From assembly GCA_013824045.1 (NCBI GenBank), contig PNND01000494.1, positions 1 to 26,885 on the forward strand: DNA of 26,885 bases, in the 5' to 3' direction. The notes under the pieces are model-generated. The model was not told the origin of the DNA. It searched no databases and saw only the letters and a list, made by a program, of their open reading frames with translations. Shown here piece by piece: positions 8,311 to 16,667 of the stretch. The translations under genes and the position numbers were made by a program. How positions within the stretch are numbered: the first letter of the stretch is position 1; every line of letters starts with the position of its first letter. Source of the DNA: Rhodobacter sp. (GTDB lineage: Bacteria > Pseudomonadota > Alphaproteobacteria > Rhodobacterales > Rhodobacteraceae).

Positions 8311-9090
8311 TCAAAGCCGCCGCGCCACCGGGCTGCGCCGCCTCAGCTTGTCCAGCATCCGCCGTTTCAGGCTGCGCGGCTCAAGCAATTCACGGTCCAA
8401 CACGAAGGTGCGGCCGTTCAGGCTGCGGTCATGCCACAAGGCCAGCCTTGCACCCCAAGCTGCGGCGTCCAAGGCAGGCAAACCCTCCGGCTTGCCCATT
8501 CTTGTGGCCAGAATGCCGGGCATCCATTCGCTGATCACAATGTCGGGAAACCGGTCCCCGATATCGGCCACCAGCGCCCGCGTCAGAACGCGCCCCGCGC
8601 CTTTTGATACGGAATATCCAGCACTTGCCGGCACGGGCAAGACATCGGCAAAGGTCGACACGTTCAGTATGCGCCCGAATCCCGTCTGGACCATTCCCAT
8701 CAGGGCGGCATGGCTGCAGGCCACCACCCCGCCAAGATTGATGGCAACCGTCGCCATGAAATCCGGCGGGTCTTCCTCAAGGAAGTCACGCCGTGGATAG
8801 ACGGCGGCATTGTTAATCAGCAGCGTCACGGGGCCAAGATCGCGGGCAATCCCCGCAAAGGCCTGCGGCACTGCGCCGATCTCCCCTACATCCAGCACCA
8901 CCGGATGCACGCGCTCTCCGGCCGCCTCTGCGGTCACCCGGCGCAAACCGGCCTCATCGCGGCCGATCGCGGCAACCGTGACCCCAAGCCCGGCCAGTTC
9001 CAGCGCAAGCGCCTTCCCCAAACCCTGCGTCGCACCCGTCACCACAGCCACGCCCTGAAGCAGCCGCTCGGATATCACCGCATCACCCAT
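8311..9090 (-). CDS. Short-chain dehydrogenase/reductase (SDR), substrate unknown
   Basis: This is a 259-residue NAD(P)-dependent oxidoreductase of the classical SDR family; the substrate is not evident. The cofactor motif TGATQGLG is at residues 18-25, NNAA at 93-96, the catalytic serine is S145 and the YxxxK pair is Y159/K163 (YSVSK), so all catalytic residues are present. An unusually basic C-terminal tail (SLKRRMLDKLRRRSPVARR) could contact membrane lipid or a partner. The ATG at 9090 is chosen because GGGAGGG lies 6 bases upstream and it gives the normal SDR N-terminus; the gene overlaps the upstream GMC gene by 8 bases. It is probably the last step of a three-gene operon with the acyltransferase. 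The family call is firm; the reaction is unknown. Confidence 0.9.
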   Translation of the reverse strand: MGDAVISERLLQGVAVVTGATQGLGKALALELAGLGVTVAAIGRDEAGLRRVTAEAAGERVHPVVLDVGEIGAVPQAFAGIARDLGPVTLLINNAAVYPRRDFLEEDPPDFMATVAINLGGVVACSHAALMGMVQTGFGRILNVSTFADVLPVPASAGYSVSKGAGRVLTRALVADIGDRFPDIVISEWMPGILATRMGKPEGLPALDAAAWGARLALWHDRSLNGRTFVLDRELLEPRSLKRRMLDKLRRRSPVARRL

Positions 9091-10696
9091 GCCGACCCTC
9101 CCGCATCCCGGCCGCCAGCCCCGCCGCCACGCGCAGCGCATTGGCCGCAATCGTAAGGCTCGGGTTCACCCCCATCGATGTCGGCATGAACGACCCGTCC
9201 GCCACGTACAGGTTGGCAATCCCATGCGCGCGGCAATCGCTGTCCAGAACGCTGGTCGCCGGGTCATGGCCAAAACGCAGCGTTCCCGTCGGGTGCCCGA
9301 AATTCAACTCTGGCCAGCGCGTCAGGAACAGATGGCGCTGCCCCTTCAGTGACCGCCCGATTACCCGGCGAAACATCCTGCGCCGGGCCAGCATTTCGGG
9401 AGGGAAGGCATAGGTCAGCCGGATGTCGTCCCCATCCCCCGGCGCCCAGGTCACCCGGTTTTCCGCATAGGGCAAGTCCTCAAGCAGCCCCACGAAGATC
9501 TGCGCCTCGCCCAGCATCCGCGCCGCAATCTCCGCAGGCAACCGCACCAGACTCTGCAACCCGCGCACCCGTCCAAACCGCGACCGGGCCAGCATCTGCT
9601 GCAAGAAGTGTACGATCACGCTGCTGCTGGCCGTCACGCCCATGGCCTGCACCATGCCAAAGCGTTCGCCGTTCACGTGATAGAGGTCACGAAAGCCGAT
9701 CGCCTTGGTCGGCCCCTCAAAGGCCGGACTGCCCCGCTCGGGCCAGATCGCCAGCATCTCGTTCAGATGGAACATCAGGTTTCGCCCCACCTGCCCGCTG
9801 CCATTGGCGCAGCCCTCCGGCCAGGCCTCACTGGCTGACGCCAACAGCAACCGCGGCGAGGCTAGCGCCCCCCCCGCCAGCACATAGGCCCGCGCCTTCA
9901 GCGTGATCGCTTGCCCGTGACGCCGCGCCTCCAGATGCGTGACCGCACCGGCATCGCCGCAGATGCGCGTGACAGTGCAATTGTCCAGCAGCGCCGCCCG
10001 CCCCGTGGCCAGCGCCGGTTCCACGCCAGCCGACCGGCCATCCATCTTGCAGGGACGCGGGCATTTGTGGCCAAGGCAACTCATGCACCCTTCCACATTC
10101 CGCAGGGCCGAGTGCAGCTGATACGGGTTCAACCCGGCCTTCCGCATCCGCGCCATCATCGCCACTTCGCCTGCATCCAGCGGCGGCGGCGGCCGCAGGC
10201 TTTCCGCACCCGCCCCGCTGCGCGGATCAGGCTCGCCGCAGACAGCAAACATCTCTTCCGCCTGTGACAACCACGGTGCCATCTCCGCATGGCTCACCGG
10301 CCAGCCCCCCACCGGATGCGGGCGCCCGGGCATATCGTCCAGATCATGCGGCTCCGGCCGTTCCAGCGTTGCCGCATAAAAGACCGACGATCCCCCGACC
10401 CCGCTGCCAATCGGCGCAAAAAACCGGCTCTCCGTTCCGTTGATACGCGCCGCCACCTGCCCCGGCCAACAGCCGCGCACCTGCCGCGCCACCGGATCGG
10501 GGCTTTCGGAAAGAAGGTGATTCCGCTCTGCCCGATACCCCGCAGGCCCCTTCTCGACGAACAGGACCGACAGACCCGCCTCGGCCAAGGCACGCCCCGC
10601 ACTTCCGCCACCCATCCCGGTGCCGATGATGATCACATCCCAGGTTTTCGCTGTCGCCGCATCCACCGCAGTCGTGACGATCCCCAGCCCCGTCAT
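9083..10696 (-). CDS. GMC-type FAD-dependent oxidoreductase with Cys cluster
   Basis: This is a 537-residue glucose-methanol-choline family flavoprotein that would oxidise an alcohol or sugar-like substrate. The FAD-binding motif GTGMGGGSAG is at residues 25-34, and GSGVGGSSVFYAA (98-109) is the GMC signature region. The C-terminal HPTGTLRFG (H468) and VNPSLTIAANA (N511) supply the His/Asn active-site pair. Four cysteines at 204, 207, 212 and 216 (CX2CX4CX3C) suggest a metal or Fe-S site, a feature seen only in some GMC branches. No Tat or Sec signal is evident, so it should be cytoplasmic. The ATG at 10696 overlaps the acyltransferase stop by 4 bases (ATGA), and the end overlaps the SDR start. 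Compared with choline dehydrogenase it seems a distinct branch; the substrate is unknown. Confidence 0.92.
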   Translation of the reverse strand: MTGLGIVTTAVDAATAKTWDVIIIGTGMGGGSAGRALAEAGLSVLFVEKGPAGYRAERNHLLSESPDPVARQVRGCWPGQVAARINGTESRFFAPIGSGVGGSSVFYAATLERPEPHDLDDMPGRPHPVGGWPVSHAEMAPWLSQAEEMFAVCGEPDPRSGAGAESLRPPPPLDAGEVAMMARMRKAGLNPYQLHSALRNVEGCMSCLGHKCPRPCKMDGRSAGVEPALATGRAALLDNCTVTRICGDAGAVTHLEARRHGQAITLKARAYVLAGGALASPRLLLASASEAWPEGCANGSGQVGRNLMFHLNEMLAIWPERGSPAFEGPTKAIGFRDLYHVNGERFGMVQAMGVTASSSVIVHFLQQMLARSRFGRVRGLQSLVRLPAEIAARMLGEAQIFVGLLEDLPYAENRVTWAPGDGDDIRLTYAFPPEMLARRRMFRRVIGRSLKGQRHLFLTRWPELNFGHPTGTLRFGHDPATSVLDSDCRAHGIANLYVADGSFMPTSMGVNPSLTIAANALRVAAGLAAGMREGRHG

Positions 10697-12741
10697 GCGC
10701 CTTGTCCCGTCAAAGCCGGAAGCAGCAGATCCCGTAACAACCGCGCGCCGCGATTGGTCAGGTGGTTGGTGTCGAAATAGATCGGCCCCCCGTCCTGCAT
10801 CACGCTGCATGTCTCGTCATCACAGACCCTGTCCCAGCCATCGATCAGCGCGATCCGTCCCTCCGCCTGCAACGCGTTCAGCATCCCATCCGCCCGCGCC
10901 GTCCGCGCCTCGGCCTCGGCGCGCGGCACGGTCAGCATCGCAGGGACCTCGTCCCCGCGCCCATGCGCCATGGCGCGCGCCGCTCGCAGCGATGTATAGC
11001 CCGGCATCTCCGGCATCTGGCGCAGCACCGTCACCGGCCCAAGCATGGAAAGGCTCTCCACAGTCCGCTCCAGCGCCGCCGCCATCAGGTCGGGCGCAGC
11101 CTCCAGCCCGCTCCCCGGCGCAGGATCCAGACGGATCGTGTTGTGCGCGTCCAGACCATAGCCCTGACCTTCCGCGTAATAGCTCCACCGCGCCATGATC
11201 AGAACCCGCTTCACGCTGGAAAGCGCCGGCAAGGCCGCCTCGATCTGCCGGTTGATCTCCGGGCAGGCGCGGTTCTCCGCTGCGGTCGAGGCGCTTTCTT
11301 CTTTCGTGACGCCAAACAGCGGCGGACACCCGGCCGTCCAGATGATGATCCCGGGCACGCCCGTCTCCATCGCGGCCTGCCCAACCCCATCCATCATGGC
11401 CCGCAAATGGCTGTCTCCCCAGACCAGAACCTCTGGCGGGCCGCCATCCTCGGGCCCGATCCGGCAAATCCTCAGCCCGGCCAGCGGTCCTTCTGCTTCA
11501 ACCGCACAGCGGCTCATATCCTGAAGAAAATCCTGCGTCGCGGCGATATGGGCGCGCGTTTCCTCATCAAACCGCTGCGCCACGCCATCGCGCAAGAAGA
11601 CAAAAGCCGCAAAGCCCAGCGTGACCGCGGATGCCAGCGCCATCCCCCCAAAGACGGACTGCCACGCCACCGCAGCCCCGGCCCGCGCCCCCTGCGCCCC
11701 CCCGGCCATAGCCGCCGCCGGCCCCTGCCGAAACGGTCGCTCGACAAACCGCCAGCTGATCACTGCCAGACCAAAGGACAGCGCAATCCAGAACGCCGTC
11801 TCCAGCGGGCCGGCATAACTGCCCCGCCACGATGTCGACAGGCTGAAGATCGGCCAATGCCAAAGATACAGTGAATAGGAAATCAGCCCCACAAACACCG
11901 GCCCGCGCAGGGACAACAGCCTGTTCACCCCGTTGTCTTGCCCCGCCCCGGCCAGGATCAGCACGGTTCCCAACACGGGAAAGATCGCTTGCCATCCCGG
12001 AAACCCCGGCCCCGCTTGCACCAGAACAACCGATGCCAGAACCATCCCCAATCCCAGCATGGAAAGGCCCGCCTGCACCGGATCTGACAGCCGCCGCCCC
12101 TGCAGATGGGCAATCGCCAGCAGAACGCCCGCCAGCAATTCCCAAGCCCGGAAATGAAACAGATAGAAGGCAGCCTCCGGCATCCGTGGCGTCAGCAGCA
12201 GGCTCGCCGCCAGTGATCCGGCAAAGCTCAGCCACAACACCAGATGCAGCACGCGCGGATGATGCCGCAGCAACAGGATCGCAATCGGCAAGACGACATA
12301 GAACTGCTCTTCCACCGACAGCGACCATGTATGCAGAAGAACCTTTTCCTCCGCCCCAAAGTCAAAATATCCCGCATCCCGCCAGAACTGGACATTGGCC
12401 AGATAGACCGTCGCCGCGATCAGTGATTTCGCGAATTCCCGGTATTCCATCGGCAAAAGCACAAACCAGCCGACCAGCGACACCACCGCCACCATGGCAA
12501 AAAACGCCGGGGCCAGCCGCCGGAACCGCCGGATATAGAACCGCACCAGCGACACGCTGCCGCTCTGGGTCAGCTCGGCCCAAAGGATGCCGCCGATCAG
12601 ATAACCCGAAATGACAAAGAAGACGTCCACCCCGACAAACCCACCGGCAAGGCCGGGCAACCCGAAATGATACAGCACGACAGAAAGGACAGCGACCGCA
12701 CGCAAACCGTCAATCTCGGGCCGATAGGCAAAGGCGACCAT
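10693..12741 (-). CDS. OafA/YrhL-type membrane acyltransferase fused to an SGNH domain
   Basis: This 682-residue protein probably moves acyl (often acetyl) groups across the membrane onto a periplasmic glycan. The N-terminal acyltransferase-3 domain (about residues 1-345) starts with YRPEIDGLRAVAVLSVVLYH (R14, H25), continues with GFVGVDVFFVISGYLI and FGAEEKVLLHTWSLSVEEQFY, and has about ten spans, ending near SYSLYLWHWP and FVERPFR. An eleventh span near 365-383 leads to a periplasmic SGNH hydrolase-like domain with GDSH (442-445) and a C-terminal DTNH (657-660), which hold the catalytic Ser and Asp/His. The ATG at 12741 has AGGAAG 3 bases upstream and gives the standard N-terminus. It is the first gene of the operon with the GMC and SDR genes. 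The acceptor (LPS, exopolysaccharide or other) cannot be told. Confidence 0.93.
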   Translation of the reverse strand: MVAFAYRPEIDGLRAVAVLSVVLYHFGLPGLAGGFVGVDVFFVISGYLIGGILWAELTQSGSVSLVRFYIRRFRRLAPAFFAMVAVVSLVGWFVLLPMEYREFAKSLIAATVYLANVQFWRDAGYFDFGAEEKVLLHTWSLSVEEQFYVVLPIAILLLRHHPRVLHLVLWLSFAGSLAASLLLTPRMPEAAFYLFHFRAWELLAGVLLAIAHLQGRRLSDPVQAGLSMLGLGMVLASVVLVQAGPGFPGWQAIFPVLGTVLILAGAGQDNGVNRLLSLRGPVFVGLISYSLYLWHWPIFSLSTSWRGSYAGPLETAFWIALSFGLAVISWRFVERPFRQGPAAAMAGGAQGARAGAAVAWQSVFGGMALASAVTLGFAAFVFLRDGVAQRFDEETRAHIAATQDFLQDMSRCAVEAEGPLAGLRICRIGPEDGGPPEVLVWGDSHLRAMMDGVGQAAMETGVPGIIIWTAGCPPLFGVTKEESASTAAENRACPEINRQIEAALPALSSVKRVLIMARWSYYAEGQGYGLDAHNTIRLDPAPGSGLEAAPDLMAAALERTVESLSMLGPVTVLRQMPEMPGYTSLRAARAMAHGRGDEVPAMLTVPRAEAEARTARADGMLNALQAEGRIALIDGWDRVCDDETCSVMQDGGPIYFDTNHLTNRGARLLRDLLLPALTGQGA

Positions 12742-13009
12742 GGTCTTCCTATTCAAAGGGTTGGCACTCGGCCAGGGGCGATCCGGCCGCACCGGACGCT
12801 AGTCGAGAAAGCCAGCAAGTGCACGAAAAATTTATGAATATTAACCGCCCCACAGCCCCACGCGGCGCGGCGCTGGGTCGCGCCCTCCTATCCTTGCCTG
12901 TGTTCAGCATGCCGCAAGCCCGGCCCCCTGTCGCAAGGCCCCGGTTACACCAGCGCCCGCAATGGCGCATAAGGCATCAAGCACCGATTCACCGACCCCG
13001 AGGTTTGCC
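12742..13009. other. Divergent intergenic region between acyltransferase and serS
   Basis: These 268 bases must hold the promoters for the leftward operon and for serS. The only compositional feature is an A/T-rich patch at about 12824-12846 (GAAAAATTTATGAATATTAA) inside GC-rich DNA. I found no convincing -35/-10 pair in either direction and no credible gene. Confidence 0.5.
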
Positions 13010-14302
13010 ATGCACGACATCCGCGCCATCCGCGAAAACCCCGCCGCCTTCGACGAAGGCCTGCGCCGCCGTGGCCTGCCGCCTGCCTCGCCCGAAATCC
13101 TCGCCCTCGACGCCGACCGCCGCGCCCGCATCAACGCGGCCGAAACCGCCACCGCCGATCAGAACCGCGCCTCCAAGGATGTGGGCGCCGCCAAGGCGCG
13201 CGGCGATGACGCCGAATTTGAACGCCTCCGCGCCTTGGTGGCCGACAAAAAGGCGGAAATCGCCCGCCTCACGGCCGAGGCCGATGCCCAGGATGCCGCC
13301 CTGCGCGACATGCTGATGCGCATCCCCAACCTCCCCCTCGCCGAGGTGCCGGACGGCAAGGACGAGGACGACAATGTCGAACTGCGCCGCTGGGGCACCC
13401 CCCGCGCCTTCGATTTCAAGCCCCTCGAACATTTTGAGATTCCCGGCGTCAAACCCGGCATGGATTTCGAGACCGCCGCCAAGCTTTCCGGCGCGCGCTT
13501 CGTCGTCCTGCGCGGCGCGGTGATCCGCGTCCACCGCGCGCTGGCGCAGATGATGCTGGATACCCACATCACCGACCATGGCCTGACCGAGACATGGACC
13601 CCCGTCCTCGTGAAGGAAGAGGCGATGTATGGCACCAACCAACTGCCCAAATTCGCCGAAGACAGCTACCAGACCACCAATGGCTGGTGGCTCGTCCCCA
13701 CGTCTGAGGTCACCCTGACCAACACCGTCGCAGGCGATATTCTGGATGAAGCCCAGCTTCCCATCCGCATGACCGCCCACACCCAATGCTTCCGCTCCGA
13801 AGCCGGCAGCGCGGGTAAGGACACGACGGGAATGCTGCGCCAGCACCAGTTCGAAAAGGTGGAAATGGTCTCCATCACCACCCCCGCCACCTCGCTCGCG
13901 GAACATGACCGCATGACCCGCTGCGCCGAGGCCATCCTCGAAAAGCTGGGCCTACCCTACCGCACCATTGTGCTCTGCACCGGCGACATGGGATTTGGCG
14001 CGCAAAAGACGCACGATCTCGAGGTCTGGCTTCCCGGCCAGAACCGGTATCGCGAAATCTCCTCCGTCTCCGTCTGCGGCGATTTTCAGGCCCGCCGCAT
14101 GAATGCCCGCTTCCGCCCCGCCGGTGGCGGCAAGCCGGATTTCGTCCACACGCTCAACGGCTCTGGCCTCGCCGTGGGCCGCTGCCTGATCGCGGTGCTG
14201 GAAAACGGCCAACAGGCCGACGGCTCGGTCGATCTGCCCGCCGCCCTGCATCCCTATCTTGGAGGCAAAACCCGCATCGCCCCTGATGGGGCGCTTATCT
14301 GA
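13010..14302 (+). CDS. serS: Seryl-tRNA synthetase
   Basis: This enzyme charges tRNA-Ser with serine in the cytoplasm and also serves selenocysteine tRNA in organisms that have it. The 430-residue protein has the N-terminal coiled-coil arm that grips the tRNA long variable arm (about residues 30-105). The class II catalytic core has TSE (231-233), motif 2 [20 protein letters not shown] (261-280) and motif 3 [17 protein letters not shown] (383-399). The ATG at 13010 gives the standard [12 protein letters not shown]-terminus, with GAGG 6 bases upstream; the longer open frame to 12962 is not needed. No unusual residues are seen. A tryptophan-rich membrane protein gene follows 44 bases later. Confidence 0.98.
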   Translation: MHDIRAIRENPAAFDEGLRRRGLPPASPEILALDADRRARINAAETATADQNRASKDVGAAKARGDDAEFERLRALVADKKAEIARLTAEADAQDAALRDMLMRIPNLPLAEVPDGKDEDDNVELRRWGTPRAFDFKPLEHFEIPGVKPGMDFETAAKLSGARFVVLRGAVIRVHRALAQMMLDTHITDHGLTETWTPVLVKEEAMYGTNQLPKFAEDSYQTTNGWWLVPTSEVTLTNTVAGDILDEAQLPIRMTAHTQCFRSEAGSAGKDTTGMLRQHQFEKVEMVSITTPATSLAEHDRMTRCAEAILEKLGLPYRTIVLCTGDMGFGAQKTHDLEVWLPGQNRYREISSVSVCGDFQARRMNARFRPAGGGKPDFVHTLNGSGLAVGRCLIAVLENGQQADGSVDLPAALHPYLGGKTRIAPDGALI

Positions 14303-14346
14303 ACCCCGATACAGGTCCAATTCTGGGACCGGAACGTAGAAGATAC

Positions 14347-15048
14347 ATGAAATTCCGCGCCCTCCTCCTTTTGATGGTGACCGCCGCCTTTGGTGCCGCA
14401 CCCTTCATCACGCCACCCTTCACGGGCTATGACCCGGCCCTCTTCCCGGTGCAAATCGCGCGTCCCTCGATCCAGCCCGCAGGCTATGCCTTCTCCATCT
14501 GGGGGGTGATCTACCTCTGGCTCTTCGTCCATGCCATCACAAGCCTCTGGAAACACAGCGAAACAGCCGCCTGGGACCGCCCGCGCCTGCCGCTGATCGC
14601 GGCCATCGGTCTTGGATCGATCTGGCTCTCCATCGCCCCCGTCGCCCCGATCTGGGCCACCGTCGTCATCTGGATCATGGCCGCCACCGCGCTCATGGCC
14701 TTCCTGCGCGCGGATACCGAAACCGATCGCTGGCTTTTGTCAGCCCCCATTGCCATCCTGTCCGGCTGGCTCTCCGCCGCCGCCGCCGTCTCGACCGGGG
14801 TGGTGATCGCTGGCTATGGCTGGCTGTCCGATACCGCCACGGCCGCGCTGATGATCGCCATCACTTTGGCGCTCGCCACATGGATCCAGCGGCAAAAGCC
14901 CCGCATGCCTATCTATGGCCTCACTGTGGTCTGGGCCCTGATCGGCATCACCGTCGCCAATGCCGGGCTGAACCCCACGGTGGCCATCCTCGCGGGCATC
15001 GGCATCGCCCTCATGGCCCTCACCCTGCGCGGCACACGGCTAGGCTAA
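14347..15048 (+). CDS. Tryptophan-rich membrane protein related to TspO/MBR
   Basis: This is a 233-residue integral membrane protein with about six or seven hydrophobic spans and many tryptophans. The stretch SIQPAGYAFSIWGVIYLWLF (residues about 39-58) matches the signature of tryptophan-rich sensory-type proteins distantly related to TspO, which bind porphyrins or similar ligands; ordinary TspO is shorter (about 160 residues, five spans). The N-terminus (MKFRALLLLMVTAAFGAAPF) could be a first span or signal anchor. It follows serS by 44 bases in the same direction and may share its transcript. The family relation is moderately sure; the ligand and role are unknown. Confidence 0.7.
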   Translation: MKFRALLLLMVTAAFGAAPFITPPFTGYDPALFPVQIARPSIQPAGYAFSIWGVIYLWLFVHAITSLWKHSETAAWDRPRLPLIAAIGLGSIWLSIAPVAPIWATVVIWIMAATALMAFLRADTETDRWLLSAPIAILSGWLSAAAAVSTGVVIAGYGWLSDTATAALMIAITLALATWIQRQKPRMPIYGLTVVWALIGITVANAGLNPTVAILAGIGIALMALTLRGTRLG

Positions 15049-15056
15049 GAACCACC

Positions 15057-15147
15057 CCCGCCGCTTCATCTCGGCAAAAACACCCAATCCACCTCCAAAC
15101 CCCTCCCCGCGGTTGGGAGGCTGGGCCCGGGGGCAGGGCAATGCCCC
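15057..15147. terminator. Hairpin-rich region between convergent TspO-like gene and der
   Basis: Two hairpins occur between these convergent genes: CCTCCC (15102-15107) with GGGAGG (15115-15120), and GGGGCA (15130-15135) with TGCCCC (15142-15147). They are preceded by TTCATCTCGGCAAAAACACC (15065-15084), a lead resembling the gene-end repeats I recall from Rhodobacteraceae. It likely ends transcription from both sides. Confidence 0.5.
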
Positions 15148-15152
15148 AGACG

Positions 15153-16619
15153 TCAGTCCTTCCGCCCTTCCTTGTGCTTGCGCAGGCGTGATGGCGTGTG
15201 GAACTTGCGGTCCTTGAACGGGTTCTTCTCACCCTGCGACCGGAACATGATCCGGATCGGCACGCCCGGCATCTCGAAATGGTCGCGCAACCCGTTCACC
15301 AGATAGCGCTTATAGCTTTCGGGCATCTCATCGGGCCGCGAACACATGATCACGAACCCCGGCGGCCGCGCCTTCACCTGCGTCATGTAGCGCAGCTTGA
15401 TGCGGTGCCCGCCCGGCGCGGGCGGCGGATGCGCCTCGGTCATGGCACCCAGCCATGTGTTCAACCGCGCCGTGGTGATGCGCTTGTTCCAGATGTCATG
15501 CGTGCGCCGGATCGCGTCATGCAGCCGGTCCAACCCGCGCCCCGTCTTGGCCGACACCGTCACCAAAGGCGCCCCGCGCAACTGCGGCAGCAGCCGTTCG
15601 AACATCTCTTTCAGCTCGGCCAGCTTTTCCTGCTTTTCGTCTTCAAGATCCCATTTGTTGACGGCGATCACCACCGCCCGCCCCTCGGTCTCGGCATAAT
15701 CCGCGATCCGCAGATCCTGCACCTCGAAGGGGATCTCCACATCCAGCAGCACCACAACCACTTCGGCAAACCGCACTGCACGCAACCCATCGGCGACCGA
15801 CAGCTTTTCCAGCTTCTCCGTCACCCGCGCCTTCTTGCGCATCCCCGCCGTGTCGAAGATCCGGATCGGCGTGCCCATCCAGTCCGACCGGACCGAAATC
15901 GCGTCCCGCGTGATCCCCGCCTCCGGCCCCGTCAGCAACCGATCCTCGCCAATGATCTTGTTGATCAGCGTCGATTTCCCCGCATTGGGCCGCCCGATCA
16001 CCGCAATCTGCAAGGGCTTCTTCGCCGTCGGGCGATGCGCGGTCTCGTCGGGTTCCTCATCGCCCATCTCCTCGGTCACATCGACCTCGGTCTCGGGCGT
16101 GTTCATCGCCTCGCGTTCAGCGAATTCCTCGCGGAAGGGCAGCAGGATGCGGTAAAGGTCATCCATCCCCTCGCCATGCTCTGCCGACATGCGGATCGGC
16201 TCGCCCAGACCAAGGCTCCACGCCTCCAGCGCGCCACTGTCGCCCGCAGCCCCCTCGGCCTTGTTCACACCCAGAATGACGCGCGCATTCTTCTTGCGCA
16301 GGATGTCGGCAAAGACCTCATCGGTGGGCATCACGCCCATCCGCCCGTCGATAAGGAACAGGCACACATCGGCCAGTTCAACCGCACGTTCGGTCAGCCG
16401 CCGCATCCGGCCCTGCAGGCTGTCATCGGTCACTTCTTCCAGACCGGCCGTATCGATCACCGTGAACCGCAGGTCGTAAAGCCGCGCATCCCCCTCGCGC
16501 AGGTCGCGCGTCACGCCGGGCTGGTCATCGACTAGCGCCAGCTTCCGCCCGACCAGACGGTTGAACAGCGTGGATTTCCCCACATTGGGGCGACCCACGA
16601 TCGCAAGGGTGAAGCTCAT
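15153..16619 (-). CDS. der: Ribosome biogenesis GTPase Der (EngA)
   Basis: This is an essential double-GTPase that acts in maturation of the 50S ribosomal subunit. The 488-residue protein has two Era-like G domains with P-loops GRPNVGKST (residues 9-17) and GRPNAGKST (209-217), G3 motifs DTAGL and DTAGM, and a C-terminal KH-like domain. The two G domains are joined by an acidic linker (about 172-200). The second G4 is the standard NKWD, but the first reads NKAE (119-122) in place of NKxD, a variation I recall from alphaproteobacteria. A basic tail ([11 protein letters not shown]) ends the protein. The start at 16619 has GGAGTGG upstream. It follows bamB by 48 bases, in the same order as in E. 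coli. Confidence 0.98.
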   Translation of the reverse strand: MSFTLAIVGRPNVGKSTLFNRLVGRKLALVDDQPGVTRDLREGDARLYDLRFTVIDTAGLEEVTDDSLQGRMRRLTERAVELADVCLFLIDGRMGVMPTDEVFADILRKKNARVILGVNKAEGAAGDSGALEAWSLGLGEPIRMSAEHGEGMDDLYRILLPFREEFAEREAMNTPETEVDVTEEMGDEEPDETAHRPTAKKPLQIAVIGRPNAGKSTLINKIIGEDRLLTGPEAGITRDAISVRSDWMGTPIRIFDTAGMRKKARVTEKLEKLSVADGLRAVRFAEVVVVLLDVEIPFEVQDLRIADYAETEGRAVVIAVNKWDLEDEKQEKLAELKEMFERLLPQLRGAPLVTVSAKTGRGLDRLHDAIRRTHDIWNKRITTARLNTWLGAMTEAHPPPAPGGHRIKLRYMTQVKARPPGFVIMCSRPDEMPESYKRYLVNGLRDHFEMPGVPIRIMFRSQGEKNPFKDRKFHTPSRLRKHKEGRKD

Positions 16620-16667
16620 CTTCCACTCCGGAATTCCGAAAGAGGAACCCCTTACACGGGGAACCCG

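Noticed and set aside
12819..13316. A plus-strand frame starting in the A/T-rich patch before serS
   Set aside because: It runs out of frame into serS, and its translation is Pro/Arg-rich without any motif; serS codes in the other frame.
15198..16535. A 445-codon open frame on the plus strand
   Set aside because: Antisense to der, whose GTPase motifs are all intact on the other strand.
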